Assembly: GCA_027532825.1 (NCBI GenBank)
Contig: JAPZTL010000003.1
Coordinates: 1 to 64,000 of the forward strand
Direction of reading: 5' to 3'
Length of the DNA: 64,000 nucleotides
Origin: Silanimonas sp021297925
GTDB taxonomy: Bacteria > Pseudomonadota > Gammaproteobacteria > Xanthomonadales > Xanthomonadaceae
Part shown: positions 28,039 through 37,072 of the stretch, piece by piece
How positions within the stretch are numbered: position 1 is the first letter of the stretch
How the letters are laid out: each line of letters starts with the position of its first letter
The notes under the pieces: generated by a model
The model's input: the letters and a program-made list of their open reading frames with translations, nothing else
Told to the model about the DNA's origin: nothing
The model's database searches: none
Position numbers and translations under genes: made by a program

Positions 28039-28927
28039 AATCGTCCCCGGTCGGACTGTCCCGCACGAAATCGACACCGAGCGTGTCTTTCACGACCGAC
28101 AGCCGTCGCCGGCTGATCGGCACCTTGGTCTGGTCGGACATCAGGCAGTACCAGCCGCTGGCCGAACGCCGCACGCGCCGGACGTGCCCCAGGGCAACCC
28201 AGAACGAGCGGTGCACGCGAAGGCCGCGGTCGCCCATCTCGGCTTCGATTTCGGCGATCGTGCCGAGCAGGGTGGTGCTGCCGAGCGTGGTCCGCAGCTG
28301 GAGGTAGTGCAGGTCGGACCGCGCGAAGACCAGATCGGTCCCGATCGCGGCAGGAATCCGCGCCAGCAGCGGTTTCGACAGGGCCGAGAGCGTGTCGGAC
28401 GTGGCCTCGGGCTGCGGCTCGGGCTGCGGCTCGGGCTCGGACGCAGCGGATGCGGGCGGGGGATCGGCGACCGTGTCCCGCGCACCGACGGCGGCGAAGG
28501 TCGGTGGCACATTGAGGATCGCCCAGCTCGTCAGATAGGCCGGCGCGAGCTGCAGCCACTCGGCAACCAGCGCTAACACGCCACCGCTCTGCTCGAGGGC
28601 ATCCAGCCATCCGTCGGCGGGATCTTCACCGGACGACGGGAAAACCGCCTCCAGCCCCAGCGACAAGGGCGCGAACGCCAGGCTGCCGATGAGCCCCCCG
28701 ACAAGCAGCTGGATCAGCGGTGGCCGGGCGGCGATCGAGCGGAAGCCGCCCAGCCACCACGTGGCCGCAATGGCGACGCCCAGACCCAGCGCGGTTTGCA
28801 CGAACCACACCAGGAACGCGGCGACCGGCGGAAGGCCCAGAGCGACGTCCAAGTCGGTCCGCATCAGTAGGAGGGCGAAGACGCAGGACGCCGCGATCCA
28901 CCAGACCCAGACCTTCACTCGCGGCAT
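28037..28927 (-). CDS. Membrane-anchored LytTR-domain transcriptional regulator
   Basis: A 296-residue protein with four or five N-terminal TM segments (about residues 5-150), a Pro/Glu-rich spacer with a repeated EPEPQP unit near 165-178, and a C-terminal LytTR DNA-binding domain (about 190-290: DLVFARSDLHYLQLRT, GLRVHRSFWVAL, VPISRRRLSVVKDTLG). This layout, with no receiver domain, is seen in membrane-bound LytTR regulators of Xanthomonadales and others. It may sense a membrane or envelope signal directly. Targets are unknown; the neighbouring hydrolase or DUF3313 lipoprotein are candidates only by position. Confidence 0.83.
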   Translation of the reverse strand: MPRVKVWVWWIAASCVFALLLMRTDLDVALGLPPVAAFLVWFVQTALGLGVAIAATWWLGGFRSIAARPPLIQLLVGGLIGSLAFAPLSLGLEAVFPSSGEDPADGWLDALEQSGGVLALVAEWLQLAPAYLTSWAILNVPPTFAAVGARDTVADPPPASAASEPEPQPEPQPEATSDTLSALSKPLLARIPAAIGTDLVFARSDLHYLQLRTTLGSTTLLGTIAEIEAEMGDRGLRVHRSFWVALGHVRRVRRSASGWYCLMSDQTKVPISRRRLSVVKDTLGVDFVRDSPTGDD

Positions 28928-29038
28928 GTCGAACCCCCTCGCATTTCAGGGACGACAGTATAGGCACTCGCGGAGCGGCCACCGGGCCTCGTCCGTCATT
29001 CCGTGGGCCTCGGCACGACGTCCACGAACCGCAGGGTC

Positions 29039-29857
29039 TCACCTTCCCGAGTCGCCCCCGCCGGCCTTGGCTTCGACGAACTCCGGGGTGAGCGGCAGCG
29101 CAAGCCCCGCCAACCGCGCACCGGCCTCGATGCGACCGAAGGACGCCAGACACGCCTCCTTGCTCCGGCGACGCGTGGGTTGATCGACGCGATCGCGGCG
29201 CCGGCCATCGCCCTGGTCGCGCAGCAGGCGCCCCACGTCGCGCGCAAGCACGTCGGAAAGCTCGTAGGCATCGCCGATCCGCGATGGCGTCGCATCGGTC
29301 GTGAAGGCGTTGGCGCCCTGCGCCCAACGAAGCTCGAACACGCTGGACCCGTCGGTCGAGTTGGCGACGACATCGGCGCTGAGCCCCCCCATGCCCGCGG
29401 GCAGTCGCGGAGTGAGCGGGACCGGGGAGAGCGCCCCCACGACGAACGAGGCGCCCGCCGCGCCCCGGTTGGTCAAGCCGATGCCGGTGATCTCGCTCTC
29501 CAGCACGATGTCCGCCGGCTGGTCCGCGGCGACGATCTCGAAGTGGTTGGCGGTTCGTGAACACAGGGCGCGACCCACGCCCGCCAGGATCACCTCGCGT
29601 TCGCGGGGCGAGAGGGCCGCGTCGGCGCCGTCCGCGAAGCGGACCGGTACGACCCGGAGGGTCTTCGCCTGGGCGATCGCGGCGCGGTCGACGCGCTGTT
29701 GCCGGGACGACTGCGGTCGATCCCGCTCGACCTCCAGTCGAACGTCCGAGGCGATCAGGCTTCCCGAAACCCCCTTGGGGGCCGTGGCGCAGCCCGAAAG
29801 GATGGCGGCCATCGAAAGGATCAGGGGGACATGTCGGAACGGGGACGGGCTGGTCAT
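29039..29857 (-). CDS. DUF3313-family lipoprotein
   Basis: A 272-residue predicted lipoprotein (lipobox ILSGC, Cys near 21). The DUF3313-like pattern runs through VRFADGADAALSPREREVI, VGRALCSRTANHFEIVAADQ and DIVLESEITGIGLTN. The family is widespread in Proteobacteria and has no defined function. I took the ATG at 29857 because the lipoprotein signal starts there; the longer frame overlaps the LysR gene antisense to nothing useful. The Arg-rich stretch RRRDRVDQPTRRRSK near residue 220 is unusual, but the C-terminal region still looks like the family. Confidence 0.72.
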   Translation of the reverse strand: MTSPSPFRHVPLILSMAAILSGCATAPKGVSGSLIASDVRLEVERDRPQSSRQQRVDRAAIAQAKTLRVVPVRFADGADAALSPREREVILAGVGRALCSRTANHFEIVAADQPADIVLESEITGIGLTNRGAAGASFVVGALSPVPLTPRLPAGMGGLSADVVANSTDGSSVFELRWAQGANAFTTDATPSRIGDAYELSDVLARDVGRLLRDQGDGRRRDRVDQPTRRRSKEACLASFGRIEAGARLAGLALPLTPEFVEAKAGGGDSGR

Positions 29858-29958
29858 TGCGCGGGCCTTGCGGAAGGTCGACCCAGCTTCGTCGGGACCT
29901 GCCCGGTCCGCCATTGCCAAGCGCTGCAACCCAGCTATGCGACCTTGCCGTTCGCGCA

Positions 29959-30861
29959 TCAGCCGGCCGACGCAGGCCCCAACTCGCGCTCCAGCTCGGA
30001 CGCGAGGAAGTCGAAGACCACCTTGATCGCGGGATTGCCGCGGATCTCGTTGTGGACGACGAGCCAGACCGGCATCGTCGGCCCCACCTCGGGCAGCAGT
30101 TGAACCAGCGACGGGTCCCTCTTGGCGACGGTGTCGGGGAGGAAGCCGATCCCCAGTCCCGCGCGGACCAGCTGCCACACCATCAGGGAGTCGTCGGTCC
30201 TCACCGCGAAGCTCTCGCGCGTGGCCGGGATGCCGCGCTCCGCGAATCCCCGGAGGATCGCATCGTCGTCGATCAGCCCGATCAGGTCGTGCTGGAGCAG
30301 TTCCGCCGGCGAAGCCGGCTGGCCGCGACGCTGGACGTAGTCGCGGGACGCATAGGCGCCGACCTTGGACGCACCGAGCCTGCGGGCAATCACGCTTCCC
30401 TGCTCGGGCATCACCATCCGGACCGCGATGTCCGCCTCCCGGCGCAGCAGGTTCGCCACGGCGTCAGTGGCCTGGAGCTCCACCTGGATCTGCGGGTTCG
30501 CGGCCCTCAGCCTGCCGATGATCCCCGGCAGGACGACGACGGCCATCGTCTGGCTGGCGCTGATGCGCACCGACCCGGAGACGTCCTGGCGGCTGCCGGC
30601 GATCACGCGGGCAACGCCGTGCGCGCCCTCCGCCATCCGCTGCGCGTCCTCGGCGATCCGGTAGGCCAGGCGCGTGGGGGAAAGACCGCGACCGGTCCGC
30701 TCGAACAGCGCGCATCCCAACTGCGACTCCAGCTGCGCGATGTGCCTGCCGATGGTGGGCTGGGTCGCGCGGAGACGCTTCGACGCACCCAAGAGGCTCC
30801 CGGCCTCCATGACGGCCAGGAATGAACGGACCAGGGTCCAATCGAAGTCTGACTCACTCAC
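29959..30861 (-). CDS. LysR-family transcriptional regulator
   Basis: A 300-residue LTTR. The N-terminal winged helix-turn-helix reads FLAVMEAGSLLGASKRL then TQPTIGRHIAQLESQLGCAL (about residues 14-52). The C-terminal effector-binding domain contains GSVRISASQTMA and GLGIGFLPDTVA. LTTRs commonly regulate a divergent neighbour; here that is the alpha/beta-hydrolase lipoprotein starting 129 bp away, which is therefore the first target to suspect. The inducer cannot be predicted. Confidence 0.9.
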   Translation of the reverse strand: MSESDFDWTLVRSFLAVMEAGSLLGASKRLRATQPTIGRHIAQLESQLGCALFERTGRGLSPTRLAYRIAEDAQRMAEGAHGVARVIAGSRQDVSGSVRISASQTMAVVVLPGIIGRLRAANPQIQVELQATDAVANLLRREADIAVRMVMPEQGSVIARRLGASKVGAYASRDYVQRRGQPASPAELLQHDLIGLIDDDAILRGFAERGIPATRESFAVRTDDSLMVWQLVRAGLGIGFLPDTVAKRDPSLVQLLPEVGPTMPVWLVVHNEIRGNPAIKVVFDFLASELERELGPASAG

Positions 30862-30989
30862 CGGAAAAGGCCCCGCCCCCCTCGCGAGAGGCGAGCATAC
30901 CTTGCAATCCAGCCATGCACGTTTGCGTCTTGATCCACCTTGATGGCCCGGGGGAGGCTCGTCGCCATCGAAGCCTTGGGGAATGACGC

Positions 30990-32324
30990 ATGTCCATGTT
31001 TCGCGAAGAAAACGGTCGCAGACACCGGTCGTCGACCGCCTCCGGCATCCTGCTCTTCGCGCTGTTGTCCGGATGCGCGACGGGCGGCGCGAAGGCGCCG
31101 GCGTCGGAACTCGTGAGCAGCGGCTGGAGCGACCCCGCCGCCCTGGCGCCCGCCGGCAGTTTCGATGCCTACGTGGCGGCGGTCACGACAGAGCTTCGGG
31201 TCCATCGGGTCCCCTTCGACCCGTCGAAGGCCGAGGCCGAGCTCGCGTCGGTGGCGCCCTTCCGCATGCCACCGGACCCGCGATGCGGGCCCGGAAAGCC
31301 ACGGGGCATCGCCATCCTCGTCCACGGCTTGTCCGACACCGCGTTCGCCATGCGCGACCTCGCGAACTCGCTGGCCCGGCAATGCTTCGAAGCACGCGCG
31401 CTGCTGCTGCCCGGGCATGGCACGCGGCCGGCGGACCTGATGGTCGTCGACGAAAACGACTGGGTCAGGCATGTCCAGGCCGCCGTTCTGCAGGCACGGC
31501 GGGACAACGATGTCGTCGTGGTGGCCGGCTTCTCGCTCGGCGCGGCGCTCGCGGTCACCGTCGCCGCCGAGGCCCCCGGCAGCGTCGACGCGGTGATCGG
31601 CGTGTCGCCGGCCTATCGGATCAGTTCGTCCCTTCTCGCCCGCCAAGCCCGTTGGCTTGGCGTGTTCCGCCCCTGGCTCGATTCGGGGCCGAGGGAAGAG
31701 TTCGCGCGATACGAAGCGATGCCGGCGCGCGGCATCGCCTCCACCATGGCCCTGCTCGACCGGATGAATGCCCGGGTGAGGGCTCAGGGGGGCGTGCAGG
31801 TGCCGTGGATGGTGGTGCAGAGCGAGGACGACGAGGTGATCGATGTCACCGGGAACCGGCGGTTCTTCGCATCCAAGGCCGATGATCCCCGAAGCGTCTT
31901 CCTCAACTATGTTTCCGAGCCGACCGGCGACCGGGCCGATGAGCGCGTGACCTGGCTGCCCGCAGCCGACCCGGGCTCGCGGGTGGCGGGACTTTCGCAC
32001 CTCGCGCTCCACATCGCTCCGGAGAACCCGCACTACGGGCTCGAAGGCGCCTATCGGAACTGCGGCAGCGCGCCGTTCCGGGAAGAAAGTGAAGTTCAAG
32101 TCTGCAGGCAGGCGGAACAGGTCTGGTACGGCACCGGACGGCAGTCTCCCCCACCCGGCGAGGCCGGCGCGCGGGCGACGTTCAATCCCCATTACCCGGA
32201 TCTGGAGCGCCGCATCGGCGGATTCCTGGCGGAGATCGATGGCCGTCATGCCGATCGCTCGGCGTCCCTGCAGGAAGGGACGGGGCTTGGCAGCCACGCC
32301 CAGTCGTCGACGCGACGGCGCTAG
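30990..32324 (+). CDS. Alpha/beta-hydrolase lipoprotein (lysophospholipase/esterase-like)
   Basis: A 444-residue lipoprotein (lipobox LLSGC, Cys near 29) with an alpha/beta-hydrolase fold. The oxyanion region is ILVHGLSDTAFAMRD, and the lid-side motif LLLPGHGTRP resembles monoglyceride lipases and carboxylesterases. The nucleophile elbow is GFSLGAA. Asp is probable in QSEDDEVID and His in LSHLALH. A C-terminal extension of about 90 residues beyond the catalytic His has two Cys and no known domain. It is divergent from the LysR gene. Confidence 0.82.
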   Translation: MSMFREENGRRHRSSTASGILLFALLSGCATGGAKAPASELVSSGWSDPAALAPAGSFDAYVAAVTTELRVHRVPFDPSKAEAELASVAPFRMPPDPRCGPGKPRGIAILVHGLSDTAFAMRDLANSLARQCFEARALLLPGHGTRPADLMVVDENDWVRHVQAAVLQARRDNDVVVVAGFSLGAALAVTVAAEAPGSVDAVIGVSPAYRISSSLLARQARWLGVFRPWLDSGPREEFARYEAMPARGIASTMALLDRMNARVRAQGGVQVPWMVVQSEDDEVIDVTGNRRFFASKADDPRSVFLNYVSEPTGDRADERVTWLPAADPGSRVAGLSHLALHIAPENPHYGLEGAYRNCGSAPFREESEVQVCRQAEQVWYGTGRQSPPPGEAGARATFNPHYPDLERRIGGFLAEIDGRHADRSASLQEGTGLGSHAQSSTRRR

Positions 32325-32429
32325 TCCAAGGCGGGAGCGCGTCGCCGTCGACGATCGGTCGACCCGGCCCACGCCTTTCCGGTTTGCTTCTTTTCCGCAC
32401 GCGCGCCAACCCAGAGCATCGGAGTCTCC

Positions 32430-33170
32430 ATGTCGAGCCATGATCCTTCCAGCGTCCCCGAGGCGCCGTCCCGAAACCTCCTCCTGATCGCAGGGTCGAT
32501 CCTGCTGCTCCAGGGCTTGAGTATCTTCGCCCCGATGGCCGTGCTCGGCGGCGCGATCCAGTGGCCGGACAGCCTCGACTTCCCGCCATCGCAGATGCTT
32601 CCGCTGCTTCGGGAGCAACTCGATGCCGTGCGGCTGGGGTACGGGCTCTACCTCGGGTATTCGCTGCTGTTCCTCGTGACCGGCGTGGTGACAGTGCGAC
32701 TGGCGGCGCGCCCCGGCCCGCTCGGCACGCTGGCGCTCATCGCCGCCGCCGCCGCCGCGGTCTCGGCCTTGGCGCGAGGGATCGGCATCCTGCGCTGGCT
32801 GACCGGCAGCGTCGCGCTGGCCGACGCGCATGCCGCCCCCGGCCTGTCGGCGGAGGGCCGCGCCGCGATCGAGGCGATGCAGGCCGCCCTCAATGCTTGG
32901 GGCGGCGCGATCGGCGAGGCCTTGGGCGTCGCGGCCTTCGCCGCGATCTGGGCCATCGCGACGAGTCTGGTGATCCTGCGCGACCGGCAGCTGCCCGCGT
33001 GGGCGGGGCTGGCGGGGCTCGTGGCCGGCGTCCTCGTCGCCTTGCCGGCACTCGAACTCTTCGGCATCGCACCACCGGTCTCGATCGTGATCTCCACGAC
33101 CGGCATCCAGCTCTGGTTCATGGCCCTCGGGCTGCTGTTCCTCTGGCGCGCCCTGCGCCGGACCGCTTGA
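32430..33170 (+). CDS. Multi-pass membrane protein of unknown function
   Basis: A 246-residue hydrophobic protein with about six TM segments (for example LLLIAGSILLLQGLSIFAPM, LYLGYSLLFLVTGVVTVRLA and LGTLALIAAAAAAVSALARG). No family motif was recognised. It lies 105 bp after the hydrolase lipoprotein and 11 bp before the reductase gene on the same strand, so it is likely co-transcribed with the latter. Confidence 0.72.
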   Translation: MSSHDPSSVPEAPSRNLLLIAGSILLLQGLSIFAPMAVLGGAIQWPDSLDFPPSQMLPLLREQLDAVRLGYGLYLGYSLLFLVTGVVTVRLAARPGPLGTLALIAAAAAAVSALARGIGILRWLTGSVALADAHAAPGLSAEGRAAIEAMQAALNAWGGAIGEALGVAAFAAIWAIATSLVILRDRQLPAWAGLAGLVAGVLVALPALELFGIAPPVSIVISTTGIQLWFMALGLLFLWRALRRTA

Positions 33171-33181
33171 GGGCGGCCGCC

Positions 33182-34309
33182 ATGCCCGTCCAGCGACTCG
33201 AGATCGGGGCCTTCGGCGGCCCCGAGGTGCTCCGGGTGGTGCGGGATGCCGTGCTGCCGGAGCCCGGCCCGGGCGAGGTTCGCATCCGCGTGGAGGCGTC
33301 GAGCCTGGCCTTCACCGACACGCTCATCCGCCGCAACCTCTACCCGGGCCTGACGTCGGCCCTGCCCCTGACCCTCGGCTATGACATCGTCGGGCGCGTC
33401 GACGGCGTCGGGCCGGACGTCGCGCAATGGCACGTCGGCGACCGGGTCGCCGACCTCGTGCAGGTCGGCGGCAACGCGACGCACCTCGTGCGTCCGGCCA
33501 CCTCGCTCGTCGCGGTTCCCCAGACGCTGGACGCCGTCCGCGTGGAGCCGCTGATCCTGACCTACATGACCGCTTACCAGGCACTGTTCTTCGAAGGCAA
33601 TGCCAAGAGCGGCGACGCCGTGCTGATCTATGGCGCCAGCGGCGCGGTGGGGCACGCCGCGCTGGACCTGTGTCGTGCCTTCGGGGTTCGGGCGGTGGGG
33701 GTCGCCTCGGCGAAGCACGAGGACGTGGTGACCCGCATGGGGGCGACCTTCGTCGCTTACGATCGGCCCGATGCCTCCGCCGCGCTGGATCGCCTGTCGC
33801 GCGAAGTGAAGGGGTTCAGAGTCATCCTCGACGCCGCGCGGGGCGAGGCGCTCTCCTCCGTCCTCACCCGGCTCGCGCCCGACGGACGCCTCGTGGCGCT
33901 GGGCTTCAGCGCCGCCTTCCGGGCCGCCCACCGGGCCGGCAACGCGCGTCCGGGCCTACTGGCGAAGCTCCGCCTCGCCTTCGATTTCCTGCGGATCCAG
34001 TGGCTGTCGTCCCGCCCGGGAACCGCGCGGCGGGTCATCTTCTACGACATCTCGAAACGCCGGACCCGGCATCCGGAATGGTTCCGGGCCGACCTCACCA
34101 TGCTGTTCACCCTGCTCGAGCAGGGTCGGATCTCGCCCCACATCCAGCGCGTCTTCGGACTCGCTGACGCCGTCGAAGCGCATCGCCTGATGGACGCGGG
34201 ACAGGTGGAGGGCCGATTCGTTCTCGACCTCGCGCCGCGGGACAGGCCTCGCCCCCGGAGCCCCGCGCCTTCGGTCGCACGCGCACCGGCACCGGGCGTC
34301 GGCGGGTGA
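33182..34309 (+). CDS. Medium-chain reductase, zinc-independent quinone oxidoreductase type
   Basis: A 375-residue MDR-superfamily protein. The GroES-like N-terminal half has LPEPGPGEVRIRVEASSLAFTD-type sequence and LGYDIVGRVDGVG. The Rossmann half has the NAD(P) loop IYGASGAVGHAALDLCRAFG. Metal-binding Cys/His ligands of zinc alcohol dehydrogenases are absent, so an NADPH:quinone or enone reductase role is most likely. The C-terminal 25 residues are a Pro/Arg/Ala-rich tail. It is the last host gene before the left end of the genomic island (34350). Confidence 0.85.
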   Translation: MPVQRLEIGAFGGPEVLRVVRDAVLPEPGPGEVRIRVEASSLAFTDTLIRRNLYPGLTSALPLTLGYDIVGRVDGVGPDVAQWHVGDRVADLVQVGGNATHLVRPATSLVAVPQTLDAVRVEPLILTYMTAYQALFFEGNAKSGDAVLIYGASGAVGHAALDLCRAFGVRAVGVASAKHEDVVTRMGATFVAYDRPDASAALDRLSREVKGFRVILDAARGEALSSVLTRLAPDGRLVALGFSAAFRAAHRAGNARPGLLAKLRLAFDFLRIQWLSSRPGTARRVIFYDISKRRTRHPEWFRADLTMLFTLLEQGRISPHIQRVFGLADAVEAHRLMDAGQVEGRFVLDLAPRDRPRPRSPAPSVARAPAPGVGG

Positions 34310-34349
34310 TCGCAGACCCGGCACGCGTCGTGACGACGGTTGATGGAAG

Positions 34350-34367
34350 TGGTGGGCCGTGATGGAT
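34350..34367. repeat. attL, duplicated tRNA-Lys 3' end
   Basis: TGGTGGGCCGTGATGGAT is identical to 41100-41117, where it forms the CCA end, acceptor 3' strand and start of the T-stem of tRNA-Lys. The identity stops on both sides after these 18 bp. This is the expected footprint of integrase-mediated insertion. Confidence 0.9.
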
Positions 34368-34428
34368 GAAATTCCAACAAGACCGCATCCCATTGAATTT
34401 ACTGGAATCAGTGACTTACGGCAGACTT

Positions 34429-34452
34429 CTGTGCCGAGACACTGTGCCGAAT
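34429..34452 (+). promoter_or_regulatory. candidate integrase arm-type sites, left end
   Basis: Two direct copies of CTGTGCCGA (34429-34437 and 34442-34450, the second continuing AT) are spaced 13 bp apart, 62 bp inside attL. The same motif occurs twice with the same 13-bp spacing near attR (41024-41047), which is why arm sites are suspected. Confidence 0.5.
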
Positions 34453-34457
34453 CGTGG

Positions 34458-34868
34458 ATGAAAGGACGCACCAAAAGCACACATACGGTCTTTCGGAAGG
34501 CGAACACCCAGCATCTTTGGGTACGCATCTACGTTCCGAAGCACCTGCACCCTCGCTACGGAACGGAAAGGCGCTTCTCTCTTGGCATTTCGGACATGTC
34601 CGAGGCGAAGAAGCGTGCCGTGCAGCATGCGGCGGAGTGGTACCGACTCTTCGAGGCTGAGACCTGCGAAGGGGCGGACCCCTTCGAGAAGATTGAGCGA
34701 AGCGCCAATTTGATCCGGCAAGGCATTGCCTCGGGCTCTGTTGCGCCAGAAGTGGCCGACGACTTCTTCGAAGCCGAGGTAGATGCGGCTCTGGATGAAC
34801 TGGCGCGGACGTACGGGCGAGACCCCGAGTCGGGGCATCCACTGCTTCCCGAGGCGGAAGAAGATTGA
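34458..34868 (+). pseudogene. int: Integrase N-terminal domain, separated from the catalytic part by an in-frame TGA
   Basis: A 136-residue piece whose first half (VFRKANTQHLWVRIYVPKHL, then RYGTERRFSLGISDMSEAKK) resembles the DUF6538 arm-binding domain found at the N-terminus of many phage and island integrases. It ends at TGA 34866-34868. The next frame, GTG 34881, is in the same phase, so changing one codon would give a single integrase of about 490 residues. It may be a nonsense mutation or a functional split. I start it at the ATG 34458, because the earlier GTG/ATG at 34359-34364 lies inside attL. Confidence 0.65.
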
Positions 34869-34880
34869 ATCAGCAGAATC

Positions 34881-35924
34881 GTGGGCCCCGTCAGGGCAGC
34901 CATCGCCAACCCCCAGTTTCGGACGTTGGCTCAGGCCGTGGCCGAGCACCTGAGCGAGACGGCAAAAGACCTAGCGCCGGGCACGAGGGATGACAGAAGG
35001 CGCGAACTGCAACGCCTTCAGGACCACTTCGGGCCGAGTTTCGACGTGGGCGATTTCACGGAGAAGGCGATCCGGCTTTACGTCGGCGGAGCCATGCGCG
35101 GCAAAGGAAAGAAGAAGACGCTTGAGCGGCGATTCTCCAACCTCCGAGTGTTCTTCGATTGGCTGTCCGACCTTGGGTACATGCCTTTCAGGCTTCCCGA
35201 GGATGCGAAGAACGCCGCGATCCCCCCTCGCGCGAAAGATGATTCAGAGTCCTCAGAGCCTTGGCCGGAGGGGCTGATTCTTGAGCTTCTTCAAGACCCC
35301 AAGGTGCGTCCCACGATCAAGACACTGGCGATCATGCGGCTCTACTCCGGGTGCCGCCCCGAGGCTTTGGCTTCGCTAGAGGTGGAGCGGGTAGAGGCTG
35401 ACCGCATGCGGATCATCGGGGACAAGAACCACCCCAGGACAATTCCCATCCACCCCGTAGTCCAGCCGCTCTACGCTGCGCTCAAGGCCAACGCACGCGA
35501 GCCATGGCTCATCCCCGGTCAGAAGCCGGGAGGCAAGAATCAAACGCGCGAGTTCCACATCGGCAAAGACGTGGGTCGATGGCTGAAGATGCGGAAGGAT
35601 GCTGGGACGCTAACGGCGAAATGCACTTGGTACGGGCTACGACATACGTTTGTGACTCGCTGGCGCAATGATCTAAATCTTCGGCTAGAGATCATGCAGG
35701 AACTGATCGGCCAGAAGCCTGAGAGGATTTCAGTTGCAGATAAACACTATCGATCAGCGTTCACCATCGAAAGGCTTGCAGCTGAACTTAAGAAGTTCCA
35801 CTGGCCGGAAGCGATTGAAGCGGAATGCATTTCGCTGTCGCGCCTGCTGCCTGACGCCATCCGAGAGGAGAAGGCGAGATCATTTCGGGCAAAGAACGGA
35901 GTCGAGGCGCAGCCGCGGCGCTAG
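34881..35924 (+). CDS. int: Tyrosine recombinase (integrase), core-binding and catalytic domains
   Basis: Mediates site-specific insertion and excision at tRNA-Lys. Residues about 10-110 are a SAM-like core-binding domain (LAQAVAEHLSETAKDLAPGT; FSNLRVFFDWLSDLGY). The catalytic domain has Arg159 (SGCRPEALASL), Lys182 (GDKNHPRT), Arg254 with Tyr251 in place of the usual His (YGLRHTF), Gln278 in the His/Trp position, and nucleophile Tyr290 (KHYRSAF). The catalytic set looks usable. The GTG start has only a weak upstream purine run (GGAAGAAG, 15-20 nt away) and follows the in-frame TGA that removes the N-terminal domain, so expression as a separate protein is uncertain. Confidence 0.88.
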   Translation: MGPVRAAIANPQFRTLAQAVAEHLSETAKDLAPGTRDDRRRELQRLQDHFGPSFDVGDFTEKAIRLYVGGAMRGKGKKKTLERRFSNLRVFFDWLSDLGYMPFRLPEDAKNAAIPPRAKDDSESSEPWPEGLILELLQDPKVRPTIKTLAIMRLYSGCRPEALASLEVERVEADRMRIIGDKNHPRTIPIHPVVQPLYAALKANAREPWLIPGQKPGGKNQTREFHIGKDVGRWLKMRKDAGTLTAKCTWYGLRHTFVTRWRNDLNLRLEIMQELIGQKPERISVADKHYRSAFTIERLAAELKKFHWPEAIEAECISLSRLLPDAIREEKARSFRAKNGVEAQPRR

Positions 35925-36008
35925 TGCGCGAGTCTAGCCATAGGTGAGTTTGCAAGGGCTCGCGAACCTCGGCACCCTCACAACAACCGACAAGCATGGA
36001 GTAGCTGC

Positions 36009-36929
36009 GTGGGCACATCCGACCCGAAAGGCGACACCACCCCGGCCGAATCCGGCGAATCGTGGCTGACCTTGGCTGCAATCTGCTGCGTTGTCTGCAT
36101 CTTGTGGGCCGGCTCTGGAATCATTCTCTGGCCCCTAAGCAACCGCGGCGAGTTCGGCGACATGTTTGGCGCCGTCAACGCCCTTTTCTCGGGCCTCGCC
36201 TTTGCCGGTCTGATATTCACCATTCACGTACAGCGACGGGAACTCAGCCTGCAACGCCAAGAGCTGAGTTTGCAGCGTAGGGAGTTGGAGGCATCACGCG
36301 AAGTTCTCGCGCAGCAGGAGGCAACCATGCGTAGTCAAGGGCAGACGATGGCCGACCAACGCTTTGAAGCGTCCTTATTCTCTCTGATAGACAGCCACAT
36401 TCGTGCAGTCGACTCACTGCAATACAGGGGCCGAGATGGGGTGCACATTGGACGAGCGGCTCTATCTGCCCTCTTCCATGAAGCAACCGTGCTTGCGGCC
36501 GATGACATCAATCATCGGCGCGAGGCATCGGGTCGGAAGCAGAGAATCCGGTCGAACGTTAACCACGTCGTGGATTCGTTCTATGCGGAAAACACGAACT
36601 ACTTCTCCGGCCTAAGGTACATCTTCGAGTTCGTGAATGGCTCTGGCAGAGCGGACAAAGAAAGGTATCTTCGCTTGCTTCAGACGCAGGTGACGGTTCT
36701 AGACCGAATAGTTCTCATGATGGCCTCGCTCGCAGACACGAGGACCGGCATCCGAAGGATGCTGTGTGACTTTCGACTGCTCAGGGGATTTACGCCGACA
36801 AGGGCCTCAGACACTGAACTCAGTTCAACGACGGCCATATGGGCGATCGCCACCGACATCATCGCCCCCGAAGCCTTCGCAGCGACAGACGCAACCTTCG
36901 AGGAATACGTTGCTGATTCGGAGCTGTAA
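36009..36929 (+). CDS. putAbiC-like putative phage abortive-infection membrane protein
   Basis: A 306-residue protein with two TM helices (about 20-42 and 54-73). A coiled coil follows (76-118) with repeated RRELSLQRQELSLQRREL heptads. The cytoplasmic helical domain has FEASLFSLIDSHIRAVDSL, then YFSGLRYIFEFVNGSG and YLRLLQTQVTVLDRIVLMM. This order and these motifs match the putative AbiC family, named from a lactococcal abortive infection protein; its mechanism is not known. The GTG start has GGAG seven bases upstream (35998-36001). It is 84 bp after the integrase. The family call is from pattern recognition, not a profile search. Confidence 0.72.
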   Translation: MGTSDPKGDTTPAESGESWLTLAAICCVVCILWAGSGIILWPLSNRGEFGDMFGAVNALFSGLAFAGLIFTIHVQRRELSLQRQELSLQRRELEASREVLAQQEATMRSQGQTMADQRFEASLFSLIDSHIRAVDSLQYRGRDGVHIGRAALSALFHEATVLAADDINHRREASGRKQRIRSNVNHVVDSFYAENTNYFSGLRYIFEFVNGSGRADKERYLRLLQTQVTVLDRIVLMMASLADTRTGIRRMLCDFRLLRGFTPTRASDTELSSTTAIWAIATDIIAPEAFAATDATFEEYVADSEL

Positions 36930-37072
36930 GCACCGAGAGGCTAGGTTGATCGAGACTGAAAGCGACTCATGGAACATGTCAAGCATCTAGTGAAGTGACG
37001 AGCAAGGCTGGATCTTGAAGACCGCACGACGCGAACCTAAGCTTCAGACAAGTTCGATTGGAGAGTCACTCG

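Noticed and set aside
29039..29373. Possible frameshift in the DUF3313 lipoprotein near its Arg-rich stretch
   Set aside because: The original frame resumes a sensible C-terminal region (SFGRIEAGARLAGLALPLTP), and the alternative frame looks like shadow sequence.
34359..34457. Upstream GTG/ATG start for the integrase N-terminal fragment
   Set aside because: The start lies inside the attL repeat and the added residues cover the arm-type repeats; the domain begins after the ATG at 34458.
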